From Rehmannia glutinosa (taxonomy: Eukaryota > Streptophyta > Magnoliopsida > Lamiales > Orobanchaceae), in contig CM071932.1 of assembly GCA_016081115.2 (NCBI GenBank), positions 59,179,639 through 59,243,638 of the forward strand: 64,000 bases of DNA. The letters run 5' to 3'. A program made the position numbers and the translations under genes. This document shows positions 37,803 to 47,982 of this stretch, one piece after another (position 1 is the stretch's first letter; the number at the start of each line of letters is the position of its first letter). The notes below the pieces were generated by a model, which ran no database searches, had not been told where the DNA came from, and worked only from the letters and a program-made list of their open reading frames with translations.

Positions 37803-37836
37803 TATACCCTATGCATCGCACGGGTAAAAGACTAGT
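37803..37836 (+). mobile_element. Helitron-like 3' terminus
   Basis: An ACCC...GGGT hairpin (37806-37825, with inner TGC/GCA pairs) is followed six bases later by CTAGT and then T. A short hairpin just before a CTRRT end, inserted before a T, is the signature of Helitron 3' ends. The 5' end (TC) was not found; element C appears to have inserted only a few bases upstream of the hairpin. Confidence 0.5.
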
Positions 37837-38732
37837 TTTATTATATAAAAAAACGTTCGAATAGTATAGGAGCTTGACAAATATGTGCATCTTGAATAAG
37901 GTCGTATTCTATGTTGGGAAAAAAATTATATAAAATGGAGCCCCATATCGAAATCTCCTAAAAATATCACATATACTCACACCCCCTCTCTAGATCTTCT
38001 CTCACTAAAAACTGTTCTTTTTTCCGTCTTCTGGCATCAACAACTAGTTCTCCCAAAAATACCACATATACCCACACCATTAGATCTTTTCTCTCTAAAA
38101 CACATTTTCTTTCATCGTCTGGGCATCAATAACACTGGTAGAACAAATTTAGATTTTTGAATCCTGCAGAAAGGTGCTTCTTTGCCTCTAAAATAACATC
38201 AAATTACTGTTCGTTAGAGAATTTGACACTCAAGACGTCTATTTGTTTTTCACCCCATGTCATCAAATCAGAACCCCTCCTAGATTTGGGATCTCGTTTG
38301 TCGCTTAGCTTTCCCTTTGTCTCAATATTTGTGAAAGATTTGAAAGAATTCCTAATGTCAACCTTATGAGTTGATCTGTTGTGATATAGTTTATCTGTAG
38401 GCCCATTCATTGAGAACAAACTTGCTTCTTTTCTATGCACTCTGAAACTATGTTTAAGTTTTTTCTTCATTTCCCCAATGTGGAGTTTGGGTTTTTTGCT
38501 ATTAATTATACTCTCAATAAGTTAGAGTCTTAAGCAACCGATCCTTATATTTTGTTGTAAAAGTTGTTAAATTCTCAATATTTAATTCGTTTCCCAAAGT
38601 GAAGCTTTGTGTAAAATTTTTATTTATTTATTTTGATTGTAGTTTGGGTTTAATTCGTGGTGGATGTACAACGACGAACTGCGTTTTCAAGCAAAATATG
38701 TTGTTGAAGTAAAGATGTTTAATATGTTTTTG
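37837..38732. other. Non-coding stretch with a partial tandem duplication
   Basis: No gene is supported. From about 37953 to 38135 a block of roughly 90 bp is present twice, each starting TCTCC(T/C)AAAAATA(T/C)CACATATAC and ending with a '(G)TC(T)...GGCATCAA' motif. The remainder is AT-rich. ORFs here are short and lack recognisable motifs. Confidence 0.45.
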
Positions 38733-39000
38733 GTAAAAAGTATTACACGTTTAAGTAAAAAGTGTTACATGTTGAACCGAAAAGTATTACACATTTTAAG
38801 TAAAAATTACTACGTGTTAAACTGAGAAATATCACATATTGGACTTAAAAGTATTACAATATTATGTGAAAAAATATTACACCTTTAACTGAAAAGTATT
38901 ATTTACAGGTTTAAGTTAAAAGTATTATATGTTTAAGTGAAAAAGTAATATATTTGAACTAAATAGTATCACGTATTGAACTAAAAAGTATTACAGTTTT
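38733..39000. repeat. Degenerate minisatellite
   Basis: About ten imperfect units of 20-27 bp share AAAAGTATTACA followed by a T/G-rich spacer such as CGTTTAAGT or TGTTGAACC. One or two more units occur after the SINE at about 39222-39255, showing that the SINE inserted into or beside the array. Confidence 0.6.
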
Positions 39001-39054
39001 AAAAATATATGTTTTCAAAATAACAAAATTGATATTATTTATTTGCAAAGTTAT

Positions 39055-39185
39055 TTTTTTTAATAAGCTGTGAGTAGTGGTTGGAGGGGAGGAGATAAAT
39101 TCCAAAGAAACTGAAAGATACAGGGTTCGAACCATGGTCAACACCCTTACAAAGGGTTAGTAATACCACTTGAGCTACAAGCTAG
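39055..39185 (-). mobile_element. tRNA-derived SINE with 16-bp target duplication
   Basis: Read on the minus strand it starts near CTAGCTTG, carries an A box TAGCTCAAGTGG (39166-39177) and a B box GGTTCGAACCCTG region (39121-39133), and ends in an A-rich tail. TTATTTGCAAAGTTAT occurs at 39039-39054 and again at 39186-39201, a perfect 16-bp target duplication. The length of 131 bp and the pol III boxes fit a SINE. It lacks a tRNA-like acceptor stem, so it is not a tRNA gene. Confidence 0.85.
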
Positions 39186-39952
39186 TTATTTGCAAAGTTA
39201 TATATAACCTTTTTTTATTACAAAAAGTATCACTTTTGTTCTAAAAAGTATATGTGATGCTGCAAAAATCCATATAGCTCACTCCAAGTCGAGATGTTCC
39301 GAGTTGAGGGATCCGACTCTGATCCAATGAGTAATCCACGAGAGGGGAACAAGCCTGCAACATGCAAACGTGTTAGAAGGACCTCAGGGTTGTCCGGCCG
39401 GGGAAGCCCATCCGATGCTTAAGCCAGCAAAGTGTAGAAGAAAAATCTAGAGCGCAAGAATTAATTAGCAGAAGAGTGTACTTAATGAAAAAATAATTAA
39501 GGAGATGACTATTTATACCTGGAACATTGGGTTATATGGGCCTGTTTAGGCGATTTGGGCCTTGTGGGCTCTTTTCATGCGTTGGCTTGAATATTAATTC
39601 TTATAGGCCCAATAATAAAAAGAATGACAATAATGAATTTAAAGAGACAAAAGGGAATTATATTTTTATCCCTCAACATAAGCCCCTCAGCTTTGTAGCT
39701 ATGATTTGGAGAGCAGGTAGAAAGCTTGTGCGTGTATTCTCTTCCAGTTGTCCTCATTTTAATTGAGGACTTTTATTCTCATACTTTCAAGCTTCAAGGG
39801 TGATTCAGAAACTGTATTTAAGAGAGAATTATTTCTTTACTTTATACTTTTGTTTTTTACTTCTTGTCTTGTTGTAAAGATTCTTTCTTGAGTGAGGTGA
39901 GAGTACTTGGGAAGCCTGGGGGAGGAATACACCTTGGAGAGCTTCAGATTCC

Positions 39953-40108
39953 ATGGAGAGGGTATTGAGAGTGAGGTTGAGAGGGACTTCAAGAGAGAAG
40001 ATTGAGGAAGAGCCTCCAGTAGAGTCGGCAGAGTCTGCTCCTAGGGGGCAGGGCGTGCTACCGAGCGTGCCTCCGGGCGGCCAGCCAAGAGCAACAACGG
40101 TAGCCTGA
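39953..40108 (+). CDS. Small ORF of the decayed gypsy-type element
   Basis: A 51-codon frame starts at the ATG 39953 (MERVLRVRLRGTSREK) and ends TGA 40106-40108. It is rich in Arg, Glu, Pro and Gly in a GC-rich segment (to about 40340) that differs sharply from the AT-rich surroundings. It could be the remnant of a gag N-terminus. There is no motif to confirm this. Confidence 0.25.
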   Translation: MERVLRVRLRGTSREKIEEEPPVESAESAPRGQGVLPSVPPGGQPRATTVA

Positions 40109-40419
40109 TGCACGCTCTCAAGAACTTGGTCGAGAGGGGTAGGGGGATTTGGGGCACACGGCCAAACATGCCCCAGGGCGCCCGATGAAAAGAGGCAGCG
40201 GCAGGCCAGTTCCTTTTGCCGAGTGCGCCCATAAGGGGCTGGGGTGCGCGACCGAGGACACTCCTTTATGTTCGTCCAGACCTACTCAATCTTTAAAGGA
40301 ACTTGTTATAAACCGTGTTCCATTCCCCGTGCAGATAGTGTGAGAGCTTCGCTATGGTGGGAAGTTTTTAGCCACTTTACAATCTTTGTGGCCACACTCG
40401 CCCAAACTTTCAGGTTCTT

Positions 40420-41969
40420 TATAGGTCCCAAGGGGAGTGGGGTAAGGTTTAGAAGAGAGGTTGAATAAACCTTATCAACTTTTGCATTTAGTCCTTTTAA
40501 AATATTTCAACAGAGTTGACTCAAATCAGCTTAGTCCTTGGGGGACAGCTAGGTTGGCTTACTTCAGCAAAGTTACCCACTCAACAGACTCAACTGAGTT
40601 GTTCATAGTATAACTCAGCTGGGTCAGCTAACATTTAACTTTTTAGTTGATTTGGTTTTTATACAGCGGAAGACTTAACACCCTTGATAAAGTTAAACTT
40701 GTTTTTAACACTTGTTCATAGCAATGTTATTATCAGTCGGGTTAGCAATATAACTTAAACAGCAAATATAAATATAAGCAGGAAAAATAAAATGTTGTAA
40801 GTAAATGACACAAGAAAATTTTATAGTGATTCGAGGATGGGGTAATTCCTCTAATCCACTCTTCTCCAACTCCGGAGGAATCCACTAAATGTAATGAGAT
40901 CGGGTTACAAAGTAGTTCTCGATCCCGAGACTTGACGACCTTGATCATACAGTTGGCTTCTTCTATAAGTCAGCTTCTTCACAAGACAGCTTCCTTGCTA
41001 CTTCAGCTCCCTTCGAACCCTTGGAATTGATCACACAGCCTTCCAACGAGCTCGAATCTTCTGGTTCGATCTTGAACCTTACTACAACTCTTTCAATCTT
41101 GGAAAGTAGACCCCTTAAGTTCTTAAAACTTTTTCCTCTTCAACTGGTTGAAGTATTTTTTCCTTCACTGAGTGTGTTGGTCGAGTTTCTTTGAATTTTG
41201 GCTTGAGGAATATTTTGGTAAGCTTGAGAGAATGTTTGCAGGTTTTGCTTGCTTGAATTGCTTGTTAGAATGGTTACCTTTTCTCAAATGCTTTCTCAGC
41301 CTTTTATAGTGCTCATTTGAAATTTGCTCGTTGAAGAGATAGGTTATTTTCAAAATGACACTTCTTGTTCGTTGGCTTGTCTTTTCTTGACTATGCAGCT
41401 TGTGATGGTGACATATCCTCGTATTAAATGATCCTGCATCTTTTCAGGACCTGACACAAGCTTCAGTGCCTCCCATTGGTTTATTCCTTTTCATGCTTCT
41501 GGGATGAGCACTTTAAGATATGTCAGCATGGACGTATTACTATTTTAAGTAATATCCTTGACTTTCGTGCAACGGATTAATATTATTCGACTTGACTTGA
41601 CAGCAGCCTTTACCCCTTTGACTTGAGTCAACTCCAATCATTTAGGAATGACTCAACTGTCAGTTCAACTGGTAGACTTAGCTCTTTACTAACTTGACTA
41701 TCATATCTTCAAACTTTACACAGCTGTCCCTCAGTTGGATCTCCTTCAGTCGAGTCTGTGCCTTCCATCTTGACTACACTCAGCTAACACACAGTTGGGT
41801 CTTCACTTCAGTCTTCAGTTGACTTCTTGCATTCTTCAACATAGCTGACTTCACTAAGCTCCTGCAGTTCTATCTATTGCAAAATAGAAATACAAGGAAA
41901 ATGGGGTGTCAACTTCCTATACTAAGTTTTACATGGTATCATCAAAATCTAATAATAAATTTCCTAACA
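40420..41969 (-). repeat. Solo LTR D (element C family)
   Basis: In plus orientation it begins TATAGGTCCCAAGG (TG mutated to TA) and ends TTTCCTAACA, 1,550 bp. TTCTT flanks both sides (40415-40419 and 41970-41974), a perfect 5-bp target duplication. No internal sequence is present, so an element recombined between its LTRs. A minus-strand TATA box is at 41301-41308. Confidence 0.9.
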
Positions 41970-41974
41970 TTCTT

Positions 41975-43831
41975 CAAGTCCCGCGGGTAGTTTCGATGAT
42001 TTGGATGAGCTTTCTTCAAACATGAATCTCGTCCCGACTCCGATTTTAGAAAGTAATTATATCCCTATTCAAGGGTTCGTTGAGCTATTTCCCTAGCCCA
42101 AATACGAGGGAGGGTTGAGAAAGGCCATAATGGGGGTTCGAAATATGATGATCCCCCCAAGCTAGGCACAAACGTAGGCCTATTCTGGGTGACCGGGTTA
42201 TGGATCCAGTAGTGTTAGAGAGTATCGTGAGTTGGATGTCTTAGGAGTTTGAATAAATATCTCAACTTATCTCCCAATGTTGTATTGATTTCTCCTAGCC
42301 CATATCAAAGGCTTGCTCATTCCCACGAGCGGTGTTTCACTCTTTATCTTTCATGCTTGACCAATGGCTTTACCCTTCTATCGGATCCGTTTCATATTAA
42401 GTTATTGTAGTCGGTCACACACTCAGGTGGGTCACCACGCCTAATTTATGGGTTTATAGAGGGGTATCAATGTGCCATGGTGGAATTTGGGCTCTCTACC
42501 GGTGGTGATGGTTTCCATTCATTATTCTTTGGTAGGAAGGGTCCGTAGGAGGAAGACTTGTTCCATTTTTGTCCTCGGGCTTATCGTTAGTTTTTTGCGG
42601 GAGTTCCCTTCTCACTAGGTGTATGGAAATTTAAGTTTTTCTATGTAGAGGGAGCCCATTGGGGCCTTTCCTTAGTTGGGGTTCTACTACGCGTTCTACC
42701 TCTGTTTCCCACGAGTCGCGCCAAAGACTTCTAGAAAGCTTGTTGGTAGGTGGGGTTATTCTCCAAACGATTTGATGTTCGAGAAGTGTTGGGTATTTGG
42801 TTGTGTTTATTTTTCTTGTAGCTCTTCCATGTTTTTTGTATTTGTTGTATTGATGTTGCATTTTCTCCTTTGACATGAAGGGAGAGTTTCGGCCGAGTGG
42901 AGTCATTATCATATCGCGTGCGGGAATAAGGGGACTCTTCACGTGTGGAGAAGAACTCAGGCTGAGCTCCTACCTATCGGGAGGAGAGGCGCGCGTCTCC
43001 CTCGTGCAGGTCTAGTGGGGAGATGCATTCAGTATCACTAGCTGGAGATTGCTCTGGAGTTGATTCCATCGCGAGGTCGGCCCATAGTCCCTCCGGTGGG
43101 AAGAGGCCTCACGGGGGACCTTTGGAGGGTACTTCCGAGATGGCATCCTTGAGCGGTCTATTTGGTTGCGGTATCTCCAGTCAGGAGGGCGTGCAGTCGT
43201 GTTGGGACCTTTTTGAGCCCACTATCGGATTATGCCATAGTCGGAGCTTGATTGCGATGTCGACCAAACTTGCTTGGAGTTTTTATCTTTCGAGGATTTG
43301 GAGGTTCTTGTGTGTGGAGATGTGGCAAGGGTATGTCCCTTTTTCTTCTCCTTTCATCTTCTTATGCACATATTTTCTTTCCCGTTTGCTTATATTTGCG
43401 TACATTTATCGTAGCTATTCAATGTTGTTGTTGCTCGTTGTAAGGGAAAGTTACTGAGGATGAGGTTCGTCGTCAGACGATGGAGCTCATGGAGCTAAAA
43501 AAACAAATGGCATAACTAGGGAAGAAGCATGACGGCTTTAAGACACAATATGATCGTGAGGTGTCTATTGGGAGAGAGTTCTTGAAGTCTTTCCTGTGGG
43601 GTTCGGTTGATTGCTTTGGAGAGCACTCATGTGGTTGAGGCCTATAAGGCTTCCTCTGATTATCGAGATGATATCTTGGATGATTTCTCCTCTTTCTTAA
43701 TGTGGGGGATCCGTCATTTCCAGAGAGTTTTGCAAGAGAGTGGGAATGTCTCTCAGGAGGCTCTGGCGGTGCTTGACACGGGTGTCTCTGATGGCAAGGA
43801 AAGCGAGATCAGAGCTCTTCATTACATTTGA
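41975..43831 (+). pseudogene. Decayed putative gypsy-type transposon protein ORF
   Basis: In several frames one reads LISPSPYQRLAHSHERCFTL, EGYQCAMVEFGLSTGG and FKFFYVEGAHWG, in the style of the plant 'putative gypsy type transposon' (Transposase_28-like) family. A possible intron follows around 42780-42879 and another from 43330. The C-terminal part (43607-43831) is open for 74 codons with VVEAYKASSDYRDDILDDFS and LDTGVSDGKESE. The family call rests on motif resemblance only; frames are broken throughout. Confidence 0.42.
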
Positions 43832-44127
43832 GATGATGCCACTAGGGAGGACGATAACCCGAACGACATGGAGTGTGCCGAGTCCTGATATGTTCCTGTT
43901 GTCCAATGATTTCTTTTTTTGTTTTTTCTGCCTATCTTGTATAAGGCGTGATATGATTCGACTATCTAAGTTATGGATGTTGTTTGCCCCTCCAAGGTGG
44001 GATGGTTATTTTTGAACATAGTTTTGTTCCTTTTCTTATGCAACTTGGTTGTAAGTTAATTTTTTGTATCTTTTATTTTTTGGCGAAGCCGTTAACGAAG
44101 GTAGCGTAACACTATATTTTTAAAATT

Positions 44128-44437
44128 TGTTCTATGAGCCCTGGGTAGCACAATGTTATCTCTTTAAAGGCTTGTTTTAGGAGCCCTAGATAGCGCAATG
44201 CTACCTCACTGAAGGTGTTCTTAGGAATCCCTGGATAACACAATGTTATCTCACTGGAGGTGTTCTTGGGAAGCCCCAAATAGCGCAATGCTATATCGCT
44301 GAAGGGGTTCTTTGGGAGCCCCAGGTAGAGCGATGCTACCTCTCTGAAGACGTTTTTTGGGAAGCCCCGAATAGCACAATGCTATCTCGCTGAAGGATTT
44401 CTTTGGGGAGCCTCGGATAATGCAATGTATCTCGCTT
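44128..44437. repeat. Tandem array, about seven 44-45-bp units
   Basis: Units share TTCTTGGGAAGCCCC, AATAGCGCAATGCTATCTC and GCTGAAGG with 70-90% resemblance by eye. The array sits downstream of the decayed gypsy ORF, the usual place for 3' UTR tandem repeats in plant gypsy elements. Confidence 0.82.
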
Positions 44438-44513
44438 CTTGTTTTCACTACAACATAAGTGATATATCGTAACACCCCAAAAATATTACATAATAGCCAT
44501 AAAATATTACTAT

Positions 44514-45107
44514 AGACAACATGTAGCCCGACACTTTAATGTTGATATTAGATGCTTGGAGCCGATTGAGGGCAGCAGGAGGATCAACATGGCGGCTCTG
44601 TGCCAAATGAAAATAATTAAGAAAGAGGAGGGCATGTACCTCTTCCTACAAAGGGCCGGGAACGCCTTCCTACTGCCGAACACACCAATGACGACAGTGG
44701 ACAATATAAATGATCGTGACAATTTTTTGCTCAAATCTGAAGCTCATAACAGAGTCGTAGAGGCTCATTTAGCAAGGAAAGGGCGAAGGGTCCAAGGTTT
44801 CCTTGACGAGGATGATGTGGGGGCTGAGGAAATGGAGTTTGATAGGCAAGAACGAGGATTTGAGCAAGAAATTCCTCAAATACAGTTTTACATCCCCGGA
44901 CCCTCTCATGGAGGAGAACAGCAAGAAGGGCATAATTTTAATGAACGATTCGTTGCCCTTTAGGAGAGCATGCTGCAGCACAGGGATGAATTCCGTACTT
45001 TCAGGACGGGACAGGAGCAGATGAGCCTGGAGATGATGCAGATGATGCATCAGATACACCAAGGGCACATCTCCCAGGGCCACTTTCCGACGCCTCCTCC
45101 CCAGTGA
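44514..45107 (+). pseudogene. ATHILA ORF-1-like relic, C-terminal part
   Basis: The frame reads HVARHFNVDIRCLEPIEG, then CQMKIIKKEEGMYLFLQ and a long acidic tail, ending HISQGHFPTPPPQ with TGA 45105-45107. One in-frame TAG (44961-44963) interrupts it. It parallels the end of the better preserved ORF-1 at 62337-63700 (IATHFGYDLTGLEQARGP, IAMGMIQRSGERYVL, HISQGYFPPPQ). The N-terminal two thirds are missing at the left junction. Confidence 0.72.
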
Positions 45108-46550
45108 ATCAGGTAAATCCACACTTTTCAATATTGAAATTATATCTTTCCTTGCGTGCGATATAATTCCATTCAAGTTTGGGGGAGAGATAGTTATTTT
45201 GATATGAAATGTGTAGATAGAGAAGAAAAAAATTGCATTTTTTTGTGTTTTCATATAGTTGGATGTAGAGAACTTTAGGGTGCATTTGCATTAGTAGCAC
45301 GTTTACAGTTTCACGTTTATTGCTTTCATAGTTTTTAGGGAGTGAGTTGATCTCTTGTTTGCAACTTGAGCTTAAATTTGAAAATTTTATATTGTTTGGA
45401 TTGGATGTTGAGTATGAATGGATTGAGCTATGAATAGAAGATATAGAGCATATGGATGTTGAGAACATGGATTTGATGCTTTGATTTATGAATTTACAAG
45501 CTTGTGAGCTTTTGAGCCTTTACTGCTTTCATTATATATGCAGTCTTGTTTGTGATTTGAGTGTATCATTCATGTTGTTTAGAATTCTAGAACTTGCTCT
45601 GGTATCTCTATCAAGGCCACATGTTGTAGGCTATTTGTGAAAATGATTAAAGGCCATTTTTGTTAAGCCTTTCATGCCTTTTTGCTTACCTATTGATGAT
45701 ATTGAAACTCCTAGTTCGCCAATTTGAGCCTTTTGCCTAATTTCTTGATAGCCATGATTCAAGTTTTAACTTGATATATCTATTACCCTATACTTGAGCA
45801 TATAGCATTGCCATTGAGTAAAGGGATTGAATGAGGTTGAAGGGGTTGGAATTGAAAAGTTGGATAATTGTGCAAATATTGGTTGATGGGAATAAGAGGA
45901 ACAAAAGGAGGAGAAATGAAGAAAACTCATAAAAGAGTCGGGAAAAAAATCGGCTTTATGAATGAGTTTTATACAAATGAACTTGGGGGCTAAGGATTGT
46001 AATTTGAGGTGTTTCTCAAAAGAAAGAATAGGGGATGGAGATAAGGAAAGTTGATAAAATTGAGGGATGATTTGTGTAGCATATTGGGCTTTAATGAATA
46101 TGATTAATTTGCTTACCGGTCTATACGCTCGAGTTTGAGTCACTTTACCTATATTTCCTACCCTAACTAAAGAGTCGTCATTACAACCAAATAAGAAAGT
46201 CCTTTTGATTCACAATTTGCATACACTCTAATGGCGGAGATAGGAGACGATTTGCAAGCTTATGGTAATTCTGCAACATTGCATTGATTTGAGCATAAGC
46301 ACATGCCGTATTCATTCAAGATGAGAGTATACACTTAATCTATGAGAGTTGTGATTCAAAGCACTTGCCATGGATTGATTGATATGTGTTCTATATTAGA
46401 TGTTCGAAGCTTGATATCATTGCTTGATACATATGATGAGCAATGAGTTTTATGTTGTTGTTCTTGCCTATTTGCTTTTCATTCTTTCCAATGGTGTTTT
46501 GTCTTGTTTTTAAGCGTTGACCGGGATGGTCAATAGTTTAAGTTTGGGGG
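45108..46550 (+). other. 3' untranslated region of the left Athila element
   Basis: There is no supported gene. It contains AAGTTTGGGGGAGAGAT at about 45174 and, at its right edge, TAAGTTTGGGGG (46539-46550), a polypurine tract followed by TTTGATTAGTG. Two such G-runs, one after the last ORF and one at the LTR, are usual in Athila elements. Short antisense ORFs here have no motifs. Confidence 0.6.
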
Positions 46551-46995
46551 TTTGATTAGTGTGAGTTTTGCATGTATTTTGAGGTATAATTCTGGCTATA
46601 GTTGTTGTTAAACATGCAATAACTCATGTGAAATAGGTCGTATTCTCCTTTTGTGGAAAAGATATTATGTTTTGCTCGTTTTGCAGGAATTTAATTATAT
46701 TTCAAGTATTTCCTAGCAAATCGAAGCATTGCAATAAGAAAACATCAAGAATCAAGTGCATATATGAAGTTTAGAGCTAAATCGAGAAGAAGTCAGATGA
46801 ACCAGGCAAGTAATGGACATGAACGAAGCAGAATTGTCCTTAGCAGGGACGCACGGGCAGGGAGTGCGTCTAGCGCACGGCCCGTGCATCATTCCCAGAG
46901 TGAACATTTCCTACGGAAGGATGCATGACCTGGTCTTGCGTGGGATGCACGACCTGTTCGTCATTTGGTGAAGCAACATTTCCTACGGCAGGACG

Positions 46996-47010
46996 CACGA
47001 CCTGGTCGTG
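46996..47010. promoter_or_regulatory. Perfect 15-bp dyad in first Athila LTR
   Basis: CACGACCTGGTCGTG has 7+1+7 symmetry. It belongs to a cluster at 46845-47034 with two copies of a roughly 72-bp unit. The TATA box is about 75 bp downstream. Confidence 0.6.
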
Positions 47011-47086
47011 CGTGAAGCGTACGGCCTGTGCGTCTGCACTGGAATGTCACAAACTGACAGCACTTTGACCTAGACTTTTGAAAATG

Positions 47087-47094
47087 TATAAAAG
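47087..47094 (+). promoter_or_regulatory. TATA box of first Athila LTR
   Basis: TATAAAAG in the LTR downstream of the palindrome cluster; likely start of R about 30 bp further on. Confidence 0.6.
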
Positions 47095-47684
47095 GACTTT
47101 TGGGGGCGCACACCAGGGGATATTCTGACATTTTGGACTATAGAACACAAGACAAAGCTCTACTCTACCAAGGAGGATTCAAGAGGAGAATCAGGTCACA
47201 TACGAGCTTGAGGATCGAAGATAAATCGAGAGACTATCGACTTTCCTAAGTTTTTCTTGCTTCTTTGTATCTTAATTGATAAGTGCATTTTCATTCACAT
47301 TTCTATAACTCTTTTTCGACATTTTCTTTAACTTTTTAGTTATTAATCAATAAATTCAAGAAAAATCACATTGGCTTGTTTTATATGATGAAGGTAAAGA
47401 CTTGAAGCAAAATTTGTATGGATTTTGTATGAAAATACGAACAAAAATAAAGTCTAACATTGATCGATAAGAAGGCAAGGAGACTCAATTTCGCGCAAAA
47501 ACACACCCCTAGTGTGTCGGGAAACATGGTCATGCTAAAACGAGAAGAAAAACAAGAAAAGCAGAAAAACACACCCGGGTCGTGCTTTGAAAGCACGGCC
47601 ATGTTCGGCATTTTGTCAACAAAAACACGATCTGGTCGTGTTTAAAAGCACACTCTGCCAAGAATCTCCAACTTTCGAAGGAAA

Positions 47685-47750
47685 CACGGCCTGGCCGTGC
47701 TTTTAAGCACGACCGTGTTCGTCAATTTTTATGAACACGGCATGGCCGTG
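47685..47750. promoter_or_regulatory. Palindrome cluster in second Athila LTR
   Basis: CACGGCCTGGCCGTG at 47685-47699 is a perfect dyad. CACGGCATGGCCGTG at 47736-47750 is near perfect. Further copies lie upstream from about 47500. The TATA box is about 225 bp downstream. Confidence 0.62.
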
Positions 47751-47974
47751 CTTTTCTCCCGGCTCAATTTTCTTTTAGCGGAAATTATGGAAGCTTTCCC
47801 CTTTTGCTTGTTGACAACTTTTGTGCAACTTTTACATCTCATTTTGATGCACCAAGCTCTATTATTCCCTCAATTATCATATGAAAACAAGGATTCAACA
47901 ACCCAACTATGGTAGTGGAGCAATTATTTGCAAGAAATGACATTGTTAATGCGTTCTTTCACAAAAACAATGTC

Positions 47975-47982
47975 TATAAAAG
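47975..47982 (+). promoter_or_regulatory. TATA box of second Athila LTR
   Basis: TATAAAAG, followed by a purine-rich leader; it probably drives the element F transcript. Confidence 0.62.

Larger units (their letters stand above)
39262..44437 (+). mobile_element. Decayed Ty3/gypsy-type element, split by a solo LTR
   Basis: After removing solo LTR D the flanks join without a gap. The left part (39262-39950) looks like an LTR and leader, with a TATA-like 'ctatttatacc' at about 39510. A small ORF follows, then a decayed ORF of the putative gypsy-type transposon protein family, and a tandem array. No RT or integrase is visible, so it is probably a non-autonomous derivative. The outer ends are not defined. 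Confidence 0.45.

Noticed and set aside
39121..39177. tRNA gene suggested by A and B boxes
   Set aside because: There is no acceptor-stem pairing or anticodon arm of correct size, and the unit is flanked by a 16-bp duplication, so it is a SINE.
43023..43457. Open frame of 144 codons that might be a host gene
   Set aside because: It lies within the decayed gypsy-type ORF and its C-terminal half reads as intron-like T-rich sequence; there is no independent motif.
44446..44513. CACTACAACATAAGTG, looking like the end of a CACTA transposon
   Set aside because: Only one end is visible; no matching ...TAGTG inverted end or 3-bp duplication was found, and ORF-1 coding resumes after 68 bp.
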